Shown here in pieces: positions 55,285 to 64,000 of a DNA stretch of 64,000 nt. Source of the DNA: Paratinospora sagittata. Taxonomy: Eukaryota > Streptophyta > Magnoliopsida > Ranunculales > Menispermaceae. The number at the start of each line of letters is the position of its first letter. Within the stretch, counting starts at the first letter, position 1. The notes under the pieces are model-generated. The model saw nothing but the letters and a program-made list of their open reading frames with translations. It was not told the origin of the DNA and ran no database searches. Position numbers and translations under genes: made by a program. Location: NCBI GenBank assembly GCA_035771175.1, contig CM069603.1, positions 18,762,286 through 18,826,285 on the forward strand, in the 5' to 3' direction.

Positions 55285-56600
55285 TAAGTCCCATCCTGCC
55301 TCAGCTCAATATTCTTCCAGTCCAAGACGTGATCAAAAAATACTCCTGTACACTCTCAACATTGACACATGAAAGACATTGTGGACTGTTGCTAACTGAG
55401 GTGGCAAGGCTAATCGATAAGCGATGGGGCCAATTCGTTCTAAAACCTCGAACGACCCAATAAATCTTGGAGCGAGCTTGCCTTTTATCTCAAATCTTGT
55501 CTGGCCCTTTTGAGGTGAGACTTTCAATAAAACTTGGTCACCCACCTCGAACGCTACGGTCTTCCACTTGGCATCAACGTAACTCTTCTGCCTGTCTTGG
55601 GCTACCTTCATATTATGCTTGATCCTCTTAATCTTCTTTGTGTGTTCTTGTACAAACTCTGGTCCCATCACTGCAATATCCCCTACCTCTGTCCAGTAGA
55701 CCGGAGATCTACAGGGTCGACCATACAATGCCTCAAAAGGAGCCATGCCAATACTGGACTGATATCTGTTGTACGCGAACTCACACAGATGTATGTACTC
55801 CTCCCAGTTACCACTGGACTCAATGACACAAGCTCGAAACATATCCTCCAAAATCGATATCAGCTTCTCAAATTGGCCATCCGTCTGAGGGTGAAAAGCG
55901 GTACTGAGATCTAGTCTGGTGCCGAGTTGCCTCTGCAACCCCTGACAGAATATCGATGTAAACCTCGGATCCCTATCTGACACAATGGAAACTGGCACCC
56001 CATGTAATCTAACTATCTCCCGCATATAGAGTCTGCCTAACTTGTCCATAGAATCCCTAGTGTTCACCGGTAGAAAGTAAGCGGACTTAGTCAAGCGATC
56101 AATAATAACCCAAACAACATTTTGTCTTCTCGGGGTGTTCGGTAATCCCACAACAAAGTCCATAATGACATGCTCCCACTTCCACATAGGAATGGCAAGT
56201 GGTTGCATCTGCTCTCCAAGCCTCTGATGCTCAGCTTTGACTCTCTGACAGATGACACACCTCTAAATGAACTGAGCTATTTCTTTTTTCATGTCGGACC
56301 ACCAATACATCCTTTTCATATCATGATACATCTTGGTTCCGCCAGGATGAATAGCATAATGAGATCTGTGAGCCTCCTGGAGCACAATCTGTCTGAGTCG
56401 TGAATCTGCGGGAACCCATAAACGTCCCCTAAATCTCAAGGCACCATCAGATTACACGTGCCAATCAGTAAAATCACTACTCTCAGCCGAAGACTTGTAC
56501 ATCACATAATCAACGTGAAGTCTCTGTTGGTCAATCACCTCCTGGACCTGTGTAGGCTGAGCTCTCATCTGAGCACATATCACAATCTGAACTGAAGGGG
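55285..56600 (-). pseudogene. Element C integrase
   Basis: The long open frame 56208-55333 (291 codons) covers the core and C-terminus: HVIMDFVVGLP, SDRDPRFTSIF, HPQTDGQFEKLISILED (all three catalytic residues kept), then GDQVLLKVSPQKGQTRFEIK and [15 protein letters not shown]. The zinc domain lies at about 56390-56250 ([20 protein letters not shown]), with a stop near 56264. The chromodomain that should follow is deleted. Confidence 0.86.
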
Positions 56601-57136
56601 TAGCACATATACTCGTCACTGTAGCTGCCTCAAGTAGTCCACTCATGAGACATCTGGCGTACTACCATAACTGTCTCTACCCTCTTCCTGCTCAACGCAT
56701 CAGCCACTACATCGGCTTTACCAGGGTGGTATTCCAATGTAAAATCATAGTCTTTGAGGAGCTCTAACGACCTTCGCTGCCTCATGTTCAACTCCTTCTG
56801 AGAAAACAAGTACTTGAGGCTCTTGTGGTAAGAATACAAAGTGAATCTCTCACCATAGAGATAATGCCTCCTAATCTTCAGAGCAAAAACCACTGCGGCC
56901 AAATCTAAGTCGTGGACAGGATAGTTCTTTTCATGCACCTTCAACTGCCTCGATGCATAAGCAATGACTCTATCCTTTTGCATCAACATGCAACCCAAGC
57001 CTATACGAGAGGCATCAGTGTAGATAACCAACTCCTGATCAGGCTCTGGCAAAATCAACACTTGCGTAGATGTCAATCTTTTCTTCAGCTCTAAAAAGGC
57101 ATTCTCACACTCCTTAGTCCATACAAAAGGACACAT
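56601..57136 (-). pseudogene. Element C RNase H
   Basis: 168 codons are open (57136-56630): [62 protein letters not shown] (the usual SDHKS reads SYHKS) and [15 protein letters not shown] frameshift near 56640 leads to the integrase linker. Confidence 0.82.
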
Positions 57137-58060
57137 CTTTTTGGGTGAGCCTAGTCATAGGCGTAGCTAGCTTGGAGAATCCCTGGACTAATCTCCTATA
57201 GTAACCAACTAACCCAAGAAAACTTCTGATCTCGGTCACTGTGGTAGGCCTAGGCCAACTGATAATGGCTTCAACCTTAGATGGATCAACTGAAATCCCC
57301 TCAGAGCTCACCACATGACCTAAGAACTTCACCTCGGTGATCCAAAACTCGAACTTGCTCAACTTTTCATATAGCCTATGTGCTCTCAGAGTTTGCAAGG
57401 TTACTCTGAGGTGTTCCTCATGCTCAGCCCGAGTCTTGGAATACACCAGTATGTCATCAATGAAGACGATGACAAACTTATCCAGATACTACCTAAAGAC
57501 CCTCTGCATCAAGTCCATGAACATCGCCGGTGCATTAGTCACAACAAATGGCATCAGAAGGGACTCATAATGTCCATAGCGGGTCCTGAATGCTGTCTTA
57601 GGCACATCCTCCTCGTTGATCCTCAGCTGATGATACTAGGAGCGTAAATCAATCTTCGAAAAATACCTCGCTCCCCTCAACTGATTAAACAAGTCATCAA
57701 TCCTTAGGAGATGATACTTGATCTTGATGGTCACCCTGTTCAATTGGCGATAGTCGATGCACAACCGCAAGCTCCCATCCTTCTTTTTCACAAAAAGAAC
57801 TGGAGCTCCTCAAGGTGACACACTGTGGCAAATAAAGCCCTTAGCCAATAACTCCTCAAGCTGTTTCTGCAACTCTCTCAACTCAGCTGGCTCCATTTTA
57901 TATTGTGCCATAGAGATAGGCTTCGTGCCGGGGACTAGTTCAATGATGAAATCGATCTCTCGCTTCGGTGGTAACCCTGGAAGATCCGCAGGGAACACAT
58001 CCAGAAAGTCCCTAGCAATGGCAATATCCTTAAGTATCACCTCACTAGTCTCTTCCTCAT
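57114..58060 (-). pseudogene. Element C reverse transcriptase
   Basis: The first part lies in the frame 58229-57810 ([40 protein letters not shown]), with a frameshift near 57810. [18 protein letters not shown] is at about 57790-57735. Stops interrupt the DLRSxYHQL region (57638) and the RQYLDK segment (57489). [13 protein letters not shown] is intact near 57470-57430, and the frame 57446-57114 has [20 protein letters not shown]. Confidence 0.82.
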
Positions 58061-58573
58061 CAGGCACTAACCCAGCCAAAATCTCCCTATCTCCATCAAA
58101 TACAAATCTAACCCTTGTGACTGTCTGGTCTGAAGCTCTACCCTGTAGTGTAAACACTGGGTGTCCAGGATCTGGAAAATGACTATCTTCGCAAAAGAGT
58201 CGACAACTGCATGATAAGCAGCGAGCCAATCCATCCCTATATTCGCATCAAACTCTAAAAACTCTAGGACTCGAAAGTCAACAGGCATCTCAACATCACT
58301 AATCTGAACCACACACTAGCTACAGATCATGTTCGGGTAGATCCTCTCCCTGGCTACAGTACTCACCACTAACCATGTACTAGCACTAATGGGAGTCAAA
58401 TGCAAACTATCTACCATTCGACCGGATATGAATGATAATGTAGACCCAACATCAAATAATACATGCATAGAAGCACCACAAATAATAAGAGTACCTTCTA
58501 CCAAGGTCCTGGATGTTGTCGGGTCTCGTTCAGTAGCTGCCTTCGCTGTCTCCCTGACACTGGACTGCTGCAC
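58061..58573 (-). pseudogene. Element C protease
   Basis: The frame 58573-58316 has VRETAKAATERDPTTSRTLV and MHVLFDVGSTLSFISGRMVD, then ERIYPNMICS and a stop. The next frame has FRVLEFLEFDANIGMDWLAA; the usual DAILGMDW reads DANIGMDW. The active-site triplet is DVG, as in B and D. Confidence 0.78.
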
Positions 58574-59575
58574 AAATCTTGGAGCCCTCTGAAGACTCGG
58601 ACACTCTAACTTCTTATGCCCAGCCTGTCCACACTAATAACATATGAACGGAGCCCTGGGCGCAGATGATCTAGTCTGAGATGTCACCACATAGCCTCCT
58701 CGGCCTCGGCCAGCAATCTGTGGGAATGGGGGTCTCGGTGCACTCGGTGCCTGAATGGGAATCGAGACAGGAGAGGAAACCACTGGTGAGGTCATCACAC
58801 CAGTTTGAATCTGGGATGCTCCACTCTGAGCACCCTCGGACTATGCTCTTCCATAAAACTTTCTCTTCTTTCCCCATTTTTCCTTCTTCCATGAAGTCTG
58901 GAACTGTCCCCCAGACTCTACTTGTGAAGTCTGTACACCCGAAGCTGCCCGTGTAGACGTACCATCAACCCGCTCAGCCAACTCATATTGTTTGGCCCTC
59001 TGGACCACTGTGGCAAAATCAGTCATCTTCGTCACAGACAAGGCCTGCCGGATCGCAGGCCTTAGGTTCAAAGAGAACCTCATAATCTTGTCACTCGGTG
59101 TTTGAACTAAACCCAGGGGCATAAACTGCGAGATGCTTGAATCTGAGCTCGTGCTCCTTGACTGACATGGTGCCCTGTACGAGATTCAGAAACTCGAGTT
59201 GCTTAGCCTGCCTCTCAGTCTCTGGAACGTAAGCCTGTAAGAACAATCGTTTGAAGGTGTCCCAACTCTTCACTGCCCCCTGTGTATCCAGCACTGAAAG
59301 CCACCAGTCCTCTGCATCACTCTCCAGTATGTGAGCAGCACATAGGACCTGAGACTCGTCATCAAGCTCTAAGGAGCGACTGATCTTCTCGACATTCTTC
59401 AGCAAATCTTCGTCCTTTTTCAAGTCAACCCCACGAGTGAATTCCTTAGGCTTCAGCTTCATGAACTTCTCTAGCAGTCTGATCCGTCGATCAGTGGGGT
59501 TCTCCACAATAGTAGGAGCAGGTGTAGGCATAGGCCTGTACAACCATTTGAGGTTCTGCTGCCCCAGCAGCTCCA
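58574..59575 (-). pseudogene. Element C gag, N-terminus lost
   Basis: The frame 59543-59091 holds the capsid core (LKPKEFTRGVDLKKDEDLLK, SDAEDWWLSVLDTQG, LNLVQGTMSVKEHELRFKHL), continuing after a frameshift at 59122-58841 (MRFSLNLRPAIRQALSVTKM). In the zinc knuckle near 58640 a Gln codon is a stop (CY*CGQAGHKKLECP). The N-terminus ends at GGAGCTG near 59575, where copia sequence begins. Confidence 0.82.
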
Positions 59576-59875
59576 GTGCAATTCATATCTCCAAAAATGA
59601 ATTCAATTACCAAATTCATGTTGACTGCGCGGATATCTTCTATGACAACACCAGTGCAATTCATATCTCCAAAAATCTAGTATTGCACTCAAGAACCAAG
59701 CACATCAAGATTTGACATCACTTTTTTGAGATCATGTGAAAAAAGGCGATGTCAAACTTCTACACATAGGCACTAAAGATCAATTAGCCAATATATTAAC
59801 GAAACCTCTGCCTAAGGATCAGTTTGTGTTAATCCAGAGAGAATTAGGCATGTTCCTGGAAACAGACTTATGACA
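59576..59875 (+). pseudogene. Element L RNase H, C-terminal fragment
   Basis: It reads NYQIHVDCADIFYDNTSAIH, ISKNLVLHSRTKHIKI, RHHF.RDHVKKGDVKLLHIG and TKDQLANILTKPLPKDQFVL. This is the diagnostic end of copia/SIRE pol; it stops near 59870. One stop-like position or frameshift lies near 59718. An AGTGCAATTCATATCTCC block occurs twice, at about 59575 and 59652. Confidence 0.83.
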
Positions 59876-60404
59876 TAACATTGGCACCATTCTTGCTTCA
59901 CTTGCGTAAATTATGATCATAAAGGTTTCAATAACCAAATTATCATCAACAATGATCATAAGTAACCTCAGCGCTGTCAAAATGCGTGCTACACCCAATT
60001 TTCCTCGCATAATTCAAGAAATAAGTTGAAAATAAAATGGGTGAAACTCGTTTCAGCCATGGTGAAATGTGTTTCACCAAGGCTGAGCACCCTGTTTTGT
60101 AAAAAATGGGTGCTGAAACGCGTTTCAGTAAGATGAAACTCGTTTCAGCTGGGCTGAGGAAATTTTAAAAGGCCTTCTCAAGGTGAAATGAGATTCATTT
60201 GCAGTCTAACGCATTTCACCTCACTCTCTAGGCCAACTTGCGTTCTAGCTTTCTCTCACGTCCGACGACAGTTCTCTTCGCGAAAATAGGAGTTGGAAAG
60301 CTTGTGGGACATCCTCTGACACTTCTCCTACCTTTTTCTATGCTATCTATTGGTAATTTTCGGGTACTTACTGAAACCAGCTCATTTGGTAACTTGCATA
60401 TCCA
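59876..60404 (+). other. Element L leader of the env-like ORF, with palindrome cluster
   Basis: Noncoding. At 60042-60148 there are four CpG-centred or related palindromes: TGAAACTCGTTTCA, GGTGAAA/TTTCACC, the perfect 16-mer CTGAAACGCGTTTCAG (60113-60128), and ATGAAACTCGTTTCAG. The same motif family fills the 3' LTR at 62940-63175. The last 100 bp before the ORF are T-rich. Confidence 0.65.
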
Positions 60405-61932
60405 GTGTTAGACAAAATGCCAAGAAGAAATGCAATGAGGAATACCCGAAATGTTGTCATTCCACATGGTAATAGTTCATTCGATTTATCATCCGGCCCG
60501 GAGGTAAAGCAAAAAGAACGAGAGGATCATCCATCTAGACCTCGTCGTCGCCAATCACCACCACCACCAGCTCCTATGCTTGAACAAATGTCACGTTCAG
60601 TGATCAGGCGTTCCATATCTCTTGGTGTGTACGTCAACTTCGCACTATTTGATCGCGCATACGTTTCGCTCCGACCTCTATTTGATGAGCTTGGGTGGAC
60701 TTCATTCTGTCATTTCACTACACCATGGTACGAGAGTCTTGTTCAAGTATTCTATGGCGGTCTCACTCAAGATGCGGATGATCGTGTTCATAACACTTAT
60801 CGCTATCACTCACGCGTAATGGGCCGTCGCATTGTCATCTCTCTAAGAATCATTGAAGAAAATTTGAGATTTCACGAGGTGGTCCTTATGCTCTGGATGT
60901 TGATGGGAACGTCAATTTTTCCAGGTTTTGATAAGTTTGAAGTTCTCAATAAATTTTCCAAACAGATAGTGCATCCTACTTATCCTAAGAAGGTTTATAA
61001 CACCACCTTATCCTTCATGCCTCATCTTTTCACGGCATCATCTCTCTTGTTCTTCTTCCGAAGAGAAGTAGCCGTAACAATGTCACATCCATTAATTTAT
61101 TTCTCAATTGGGCGATTACATCGGGGACTGGGGTCAATCTGTCCCACATTATTTGTCATCACATCGCCTCCACGATGAAGCGATCACGTGCTCTTCCCTA
61201 TGTGATGCAGCTTACTCCTTTCTTCGAGGAATCAGGCATTGATCTCTCTGCTATTTGGCCAGTCAGTAACGTTCAGCCGAGAGACGTCGTCGATGAAGGT
61301 ACTCTACACAACATGAGATTCTTTTATGTGCGCCGATTGCGCCGTTAGCTACCTCCTCAACAGATACCACAAGGTGAGCCATATGGTCATTATGAGTCTC
61401 CTTACTCAAGTGATCCTTCTACCGATGATATGGAAGACCTATTTTAGGAGAACCACTCCAATGATGATGCTTATATGACGTCTTCTACTAAGTCTTCCTC
61501 TGATATTGCTATTTACCGTGATGAAGTTGGACCAAGTCAACCACCTCCACAAGTACCATCTCCTCAATTTGATTTTAGCAATCTTGAGCAGCAGCTGCCT
61601 GAAATCCACACCACACAGACTGCTTCTATAGCTTCCATGCATTCTGATCTCCAACCTATTCATACTGCTGTGACAGGCCATGCTACTCATCATGATCATG
61701 TCTCTCTCTTTCTTGGCTATCAAGATGATATGTCCACGGAAACGTCTTTTTATTCGAAGTTCTAGCATCTTCAGAGTCATTTTGACTCGCTTGAGCGCCA
61801 GACTCTTCATCCTTCGCAGCCGTCGATGCATGATTTCTTCTCTCCTGCTGCACCTCCACCTCCCGGCGGCTTCGATATGTCGCATGACTTGACTATTTCT
61901 CAAGATGATATCTTTCGAGACTTGCAGTGACA
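60405..61932 (+). pseudogene. Element L env-like ORF after pol
   Basis: About 500 codons. ATG at 60405 or 60417 (MPRRNAMRNTRNVVIPHGNS). The N-terminus is basic and Pro-rich. Then come FDELGWTSFCHFTT, SLVQVFYGGLTQ, and a block with VMGRRIVISLRIIEENLRF. After a frameshift near 61100: INWAITSGTGVNLSHIICHH and LPYVMQLTPFFEESGIDLSA. Stops lie at about 61346 and 61446. The C-terminal part is Pro/Gln-rich with acidic patches (SSTDDMEDLF) and ends near 61930. Its position between pol and 3' LTR is that of the env-like ORF of SIRE elements. I see no clear signal peptide or transmembrane anchor. The domain order parallels F ORF1. Confidence 0.65.
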
Positions 61933-62255
61933 AGCCAGCGGAATAGCTCACCCTTTTTGATGATTCAAAAGGGGGAGAATTTTGGGGATTACGCTGAGCA
62001 TAGACTCAGGGGGAGTTAGATGAATATGTAGGATTAAGGGGGTGTTTTTATAATTTTTTTTGTGTCTTATTTTGGACTCACTATGAACTCTAGTACTTGA
62101 ATGAATATAATGTTACTTTCTGATATATGTCATGGAATCGTTATCTTTTTGCCATGCAACTGTTATATGATTATTTCATCTATAAGTTTTAATTATTCAT
62201 CAAGCTTCAATTAGGCCTAGAGTAAGATGTTTGAAATCATCAAAAAGGGGGAGAT
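61933..62255 (+). other. Element L 3' untranslated part and polypurine tract
   Basis: Several purine-rich runs occur: AAAAGGGGGAGAA at 61968, AGGGGGAG at 62009 and AAAAAGGGGGAGA at 62242-62254. The last sits directly before the LTR and is taken as the functional tract. No gene. Confidence 0.75.
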
Positions 62256-63995
62256 TGTTGGCTTAATGACCCTCACCCGTTGCACTTTTGATGATTCCAA
62301 ACAATATTTCATGTTATCTAACTTATGTGTTGAGCATGTTTCAGATTAACATGTAATAAGTCTTAAAAGTTAGAAACATAAACAACAAATCCCTCTCATG
62401 GTAGTTCCAAAAGCAAAACCTGAAGTACAACTACCGAGGAACTCTAATGTGCAAGCGATGCAAGTCAGCTAAAGTCAACAACAAGTTAAAGTCAAACTGA
62501 AGTCAACCAGAGATCAAAGCAAATGGATTGTAATATTCTTTTATGTTGTAGTTGCTTTAGATCTTCTTAGGTTGTAGGTTTCTCTCTTGATTTATCAGCC
62601 ACTTATGTTTGACCGATTTTACTCGAGACCTTTCATATTTGGTTTTCTGATTTCTTGAATTAATGACTTTTCAATTATTTATTCTTTCGATCATAATCAT
62701 AAATGTTTTCTCATTATATTTATCTTAAAATGATCATATTGCATGTGTTTTCAAAGTGAATATCCTATATTTGGTTATCTTCAAAAACTCACTCCATGAT
62801 ATTTTAACTTTGAATCTAGTTGATCGTGTTCCGAATAGTTTTCATCGTTTTATCGATCCCCACAAAACTTAAACATGTTCAAAAATGGTATTCTTGACAT
62901 GTATATGTTTCCCAAGAACCCATGGAATGCTTTCCCACTTTGTGGAACGCACTCCGATGGTAAAAACACGCCTCATTAGGCTTAAACAAGCTGAAACGCA
63001 CTCCAGCAAGGAAAAACACGTTTCAGGTATAAGGCAAAGAGTGTGCATATCTCTCGGGTTTGGTGAAATGCGTTTCAGGTTCAGTGAAACGCGTTCCAGC
63101 TGGGTTGACAAAAATTAGTTATTTTTGTCTCAGGTCTTGTGAAACGCGTTTTAGGTTCAGTGAGACGTGTTTCAGCCAGTATATGGAAATGTGTTGATTT
63201 CTCTTGGGTGTCCTGAAATGCACTCCAGCTTGAATTTTCCATATTTGCTCTTTTAGGAGTTTTAAACTTAAGCAACTATTGCAAGCCTTTGATTTCACTA
63301 ACGCAAGATTAAAACTTCTAATCCTAGCCATTCAAAATAGGTTTAGGGTTATGAAACTTGGTTTGCTATAAAAACAATTATTAACTTTTGTTTTAAACAC
63401 CAAGAACTTTTATTATCTCTCTGAAATTATTGTCTTTGCAACTAGAGGCAGCTTCCATTAAAGATCTAAAATTACATGCTGATGCACTGAGATTCTGGTA
63501 TTGATTAATTAACAAAAGTTGTTCATTGTATTGAGCTTTATCACATATCTCTTTTTTTTTTGTTTCGAGGTAATATTATTTTGATTTCTCAATTGAATGT
63601 TGTGCATATCGTTTTGTTACTGTACTGGCTGAGAAATCCTGCAAGAAATCATTTAAAGTTGTTGTTCATTTTTTTTTGGAGTTTGTTTCCTTGTTGAACA
63701 AATTGCCTATTGATAAACTAATGTATTACTGAAATCTAGCAAGTGTCTAGTTGGGAAGATTCTCCTGCAGAGGATCGGTGTTTGTAATTGGTTTGATCCT
63801 CACCCGTGAAGTAGGATCAGTTTAGTGGAGGTAGGCTTATTGGGAAGCCGAACCACTATATATCACTGTGCATTTTCTATTTTACTACTTTATCTATAAT
63901 CTTGTGTTATTGTTTATTCAAGCATTCCAAGTATTTGTAAAAGATTCTGAAAAATCTGTCAACACCCAATTCACCCCCTTCTTGGGTGTCTATCA
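62256..63995 (+). repeat. Element L 3' LTR (SIRE-like)
   Basis: It starts TGTTGGCTTAATGACC after the polypurine tract. It ends CTTGGGTGTCTATCA near 63995, after the AACACCCAA/TTGGGTGT hairpin typical of SIRE LTR ends. Length about 1,740 bp. It contains the palindrome cluster at 62940-63175. The following bases GGAAC may be one copy of the target duplication, but the window ends. Confidence 0.8.
62940..63220 (+). repeat. Cluster of CpG-centred palindromes in the L LTR
   Basis: Variants of GAAACGCGTTTC(AG) occur near 62943, 62991, 63014, 63064, 63085, 63140, 63160 and 63212, spaced 20-55 bp. The best copies are TGAAATGCGTTTCA and TGAAACGCGTTCCA. A perfect form occurs upstream of the env-like ORF at 60113. 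Confidence 0.85.
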
Positions 63996-64000
63996 GGAAC

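Larger units (their letters stand above)
52855..59575 (-). mobile_element. Element C: Tekay-like chromovirus of the A/B family, minus strand, both ends damaged
   Basis: From left: 3' LTR (52855-55284, its 5' part deleted), integrase, RNase H, reverse transcriptase, protease, gag, ending inside the gag N-terminus at about 59575. The 5' LTR, primer site, chromodomain and polypurine tract are absent. The left edge TGTGGCGACCCC is the true LTR end within copia sequence. The five bases before it (AGATG) are not repeated at the right edge, so the right part was lost together with copia sequence. Confidence 0.85.
43935..63995 (+). mobile_element. Element L: SIRE-like Ty1/copia element broken by two insertions
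   Basis: Four separated parts read as one copia element in plus orientation: start of integrase (43935-44104), rest of integrase and reverse transcriptase (51325-52854), end of RNase H (59576-59875), then the env-like ORF, polypurine tract and 3' LTR to 63995. Element D sits at 44105-51324 and element C at 52855-59575. The integrase reading is nearly continuous across D, with only about three codons lost. Across C about 250 codons (end of reverse transcriptase and most of RNase H) are missing. Gag, protease and the 5' LTR are not found. Confidence 0.8.

Noticed and set aside
61439..61951. A 170-codon Arg-rich open frame on the minus strand
   Set aside because: Antisense to the Pro/Gln-rich tail of the env-like ORF of L. 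Its low-complexity basic composition is what the complement of that tail gives.

Overview
This window reads as nuclear, repeat-rich intergenic DNA of a flowering plant. I found no host gene, no rRNA gene and no intact tRNA gene. Nearly everything traces to LTR retrotransposons: several Ty3 chromoviruses (Tekay/Del-like, with C-terminal chromodomains and initiator-tRNA-Met primer sites), Athila/Tat-like Ty3 elements (tRNA-Asp-type primer site), and Ty1/copia elements of the SIRE type with an extra env-like ORF. All coding regions carry stops, frameshifts or deletions, so these are old copies. The species cannot be named from the sequence.

Layout. 1-895: end of a SIRE-like LTR on the minus strand. 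896-1905: 3' end of a Ty3 element and the start of its LTR. 1906-3394: a second SIRE-like LTR (+). 3395-3605: tail of an Athila-like LTR (-). 3606-9739: element A, a Tekay-like element with truncated LTRs and an internal deletion. 9740-20726: element B, a full-length Tekay-like element of the same family with two LTRs of about 3.0 kb. 20727-23850: an Athila-like gag (-) split by solo LTR J (20822-23705), which has a perfect 5-bp target duplication. 23851-27451: a Tekay-like LTR (-) split by solo LTR K (24439-27028). 27452-28818: LTR E. 29226-38094: element F, a chromovirus with an additional ORF between its primer site and gag. 38095-42185: Athila-like element H (-). About 42190-43934: Athila-like element I (+). 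43935-63995: SIRE-like copia element L, broken by two minus-strand chromoviruses, D (44105-51324) and C (52855-59575), and ending in an env-like ORF and its 3' LTR.

Most unusual points. (1) Element F carries an ORF upstream of gag that resembles the env-like ORF of copia element L and the 3' ORF of Athila-like element H, so one plant-retroelement ORF family appears in three unrelated element types at different positions. (2) Between that ORF and gag, F has three stem-loops with nearly the same loop but different, self-complementary stems. (3) The SIRE-like LTRs hold clusters of CpG-centred palindromes, and the same motif recurs just before the env-like ORF of L. (4) Element D starts within a few bases of its polypurine tract and has no 3' LTR. 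(5) A 37-bp A-tailed insert with an 18-bp target duplication sits in the 3' LTR of B.

Nesting gives a relative order: L is older than D and C; the Athila-like gag is older than J and B; the minus-strand Tekay-like LTR at 23851-27451 is older than K; F is older than H.
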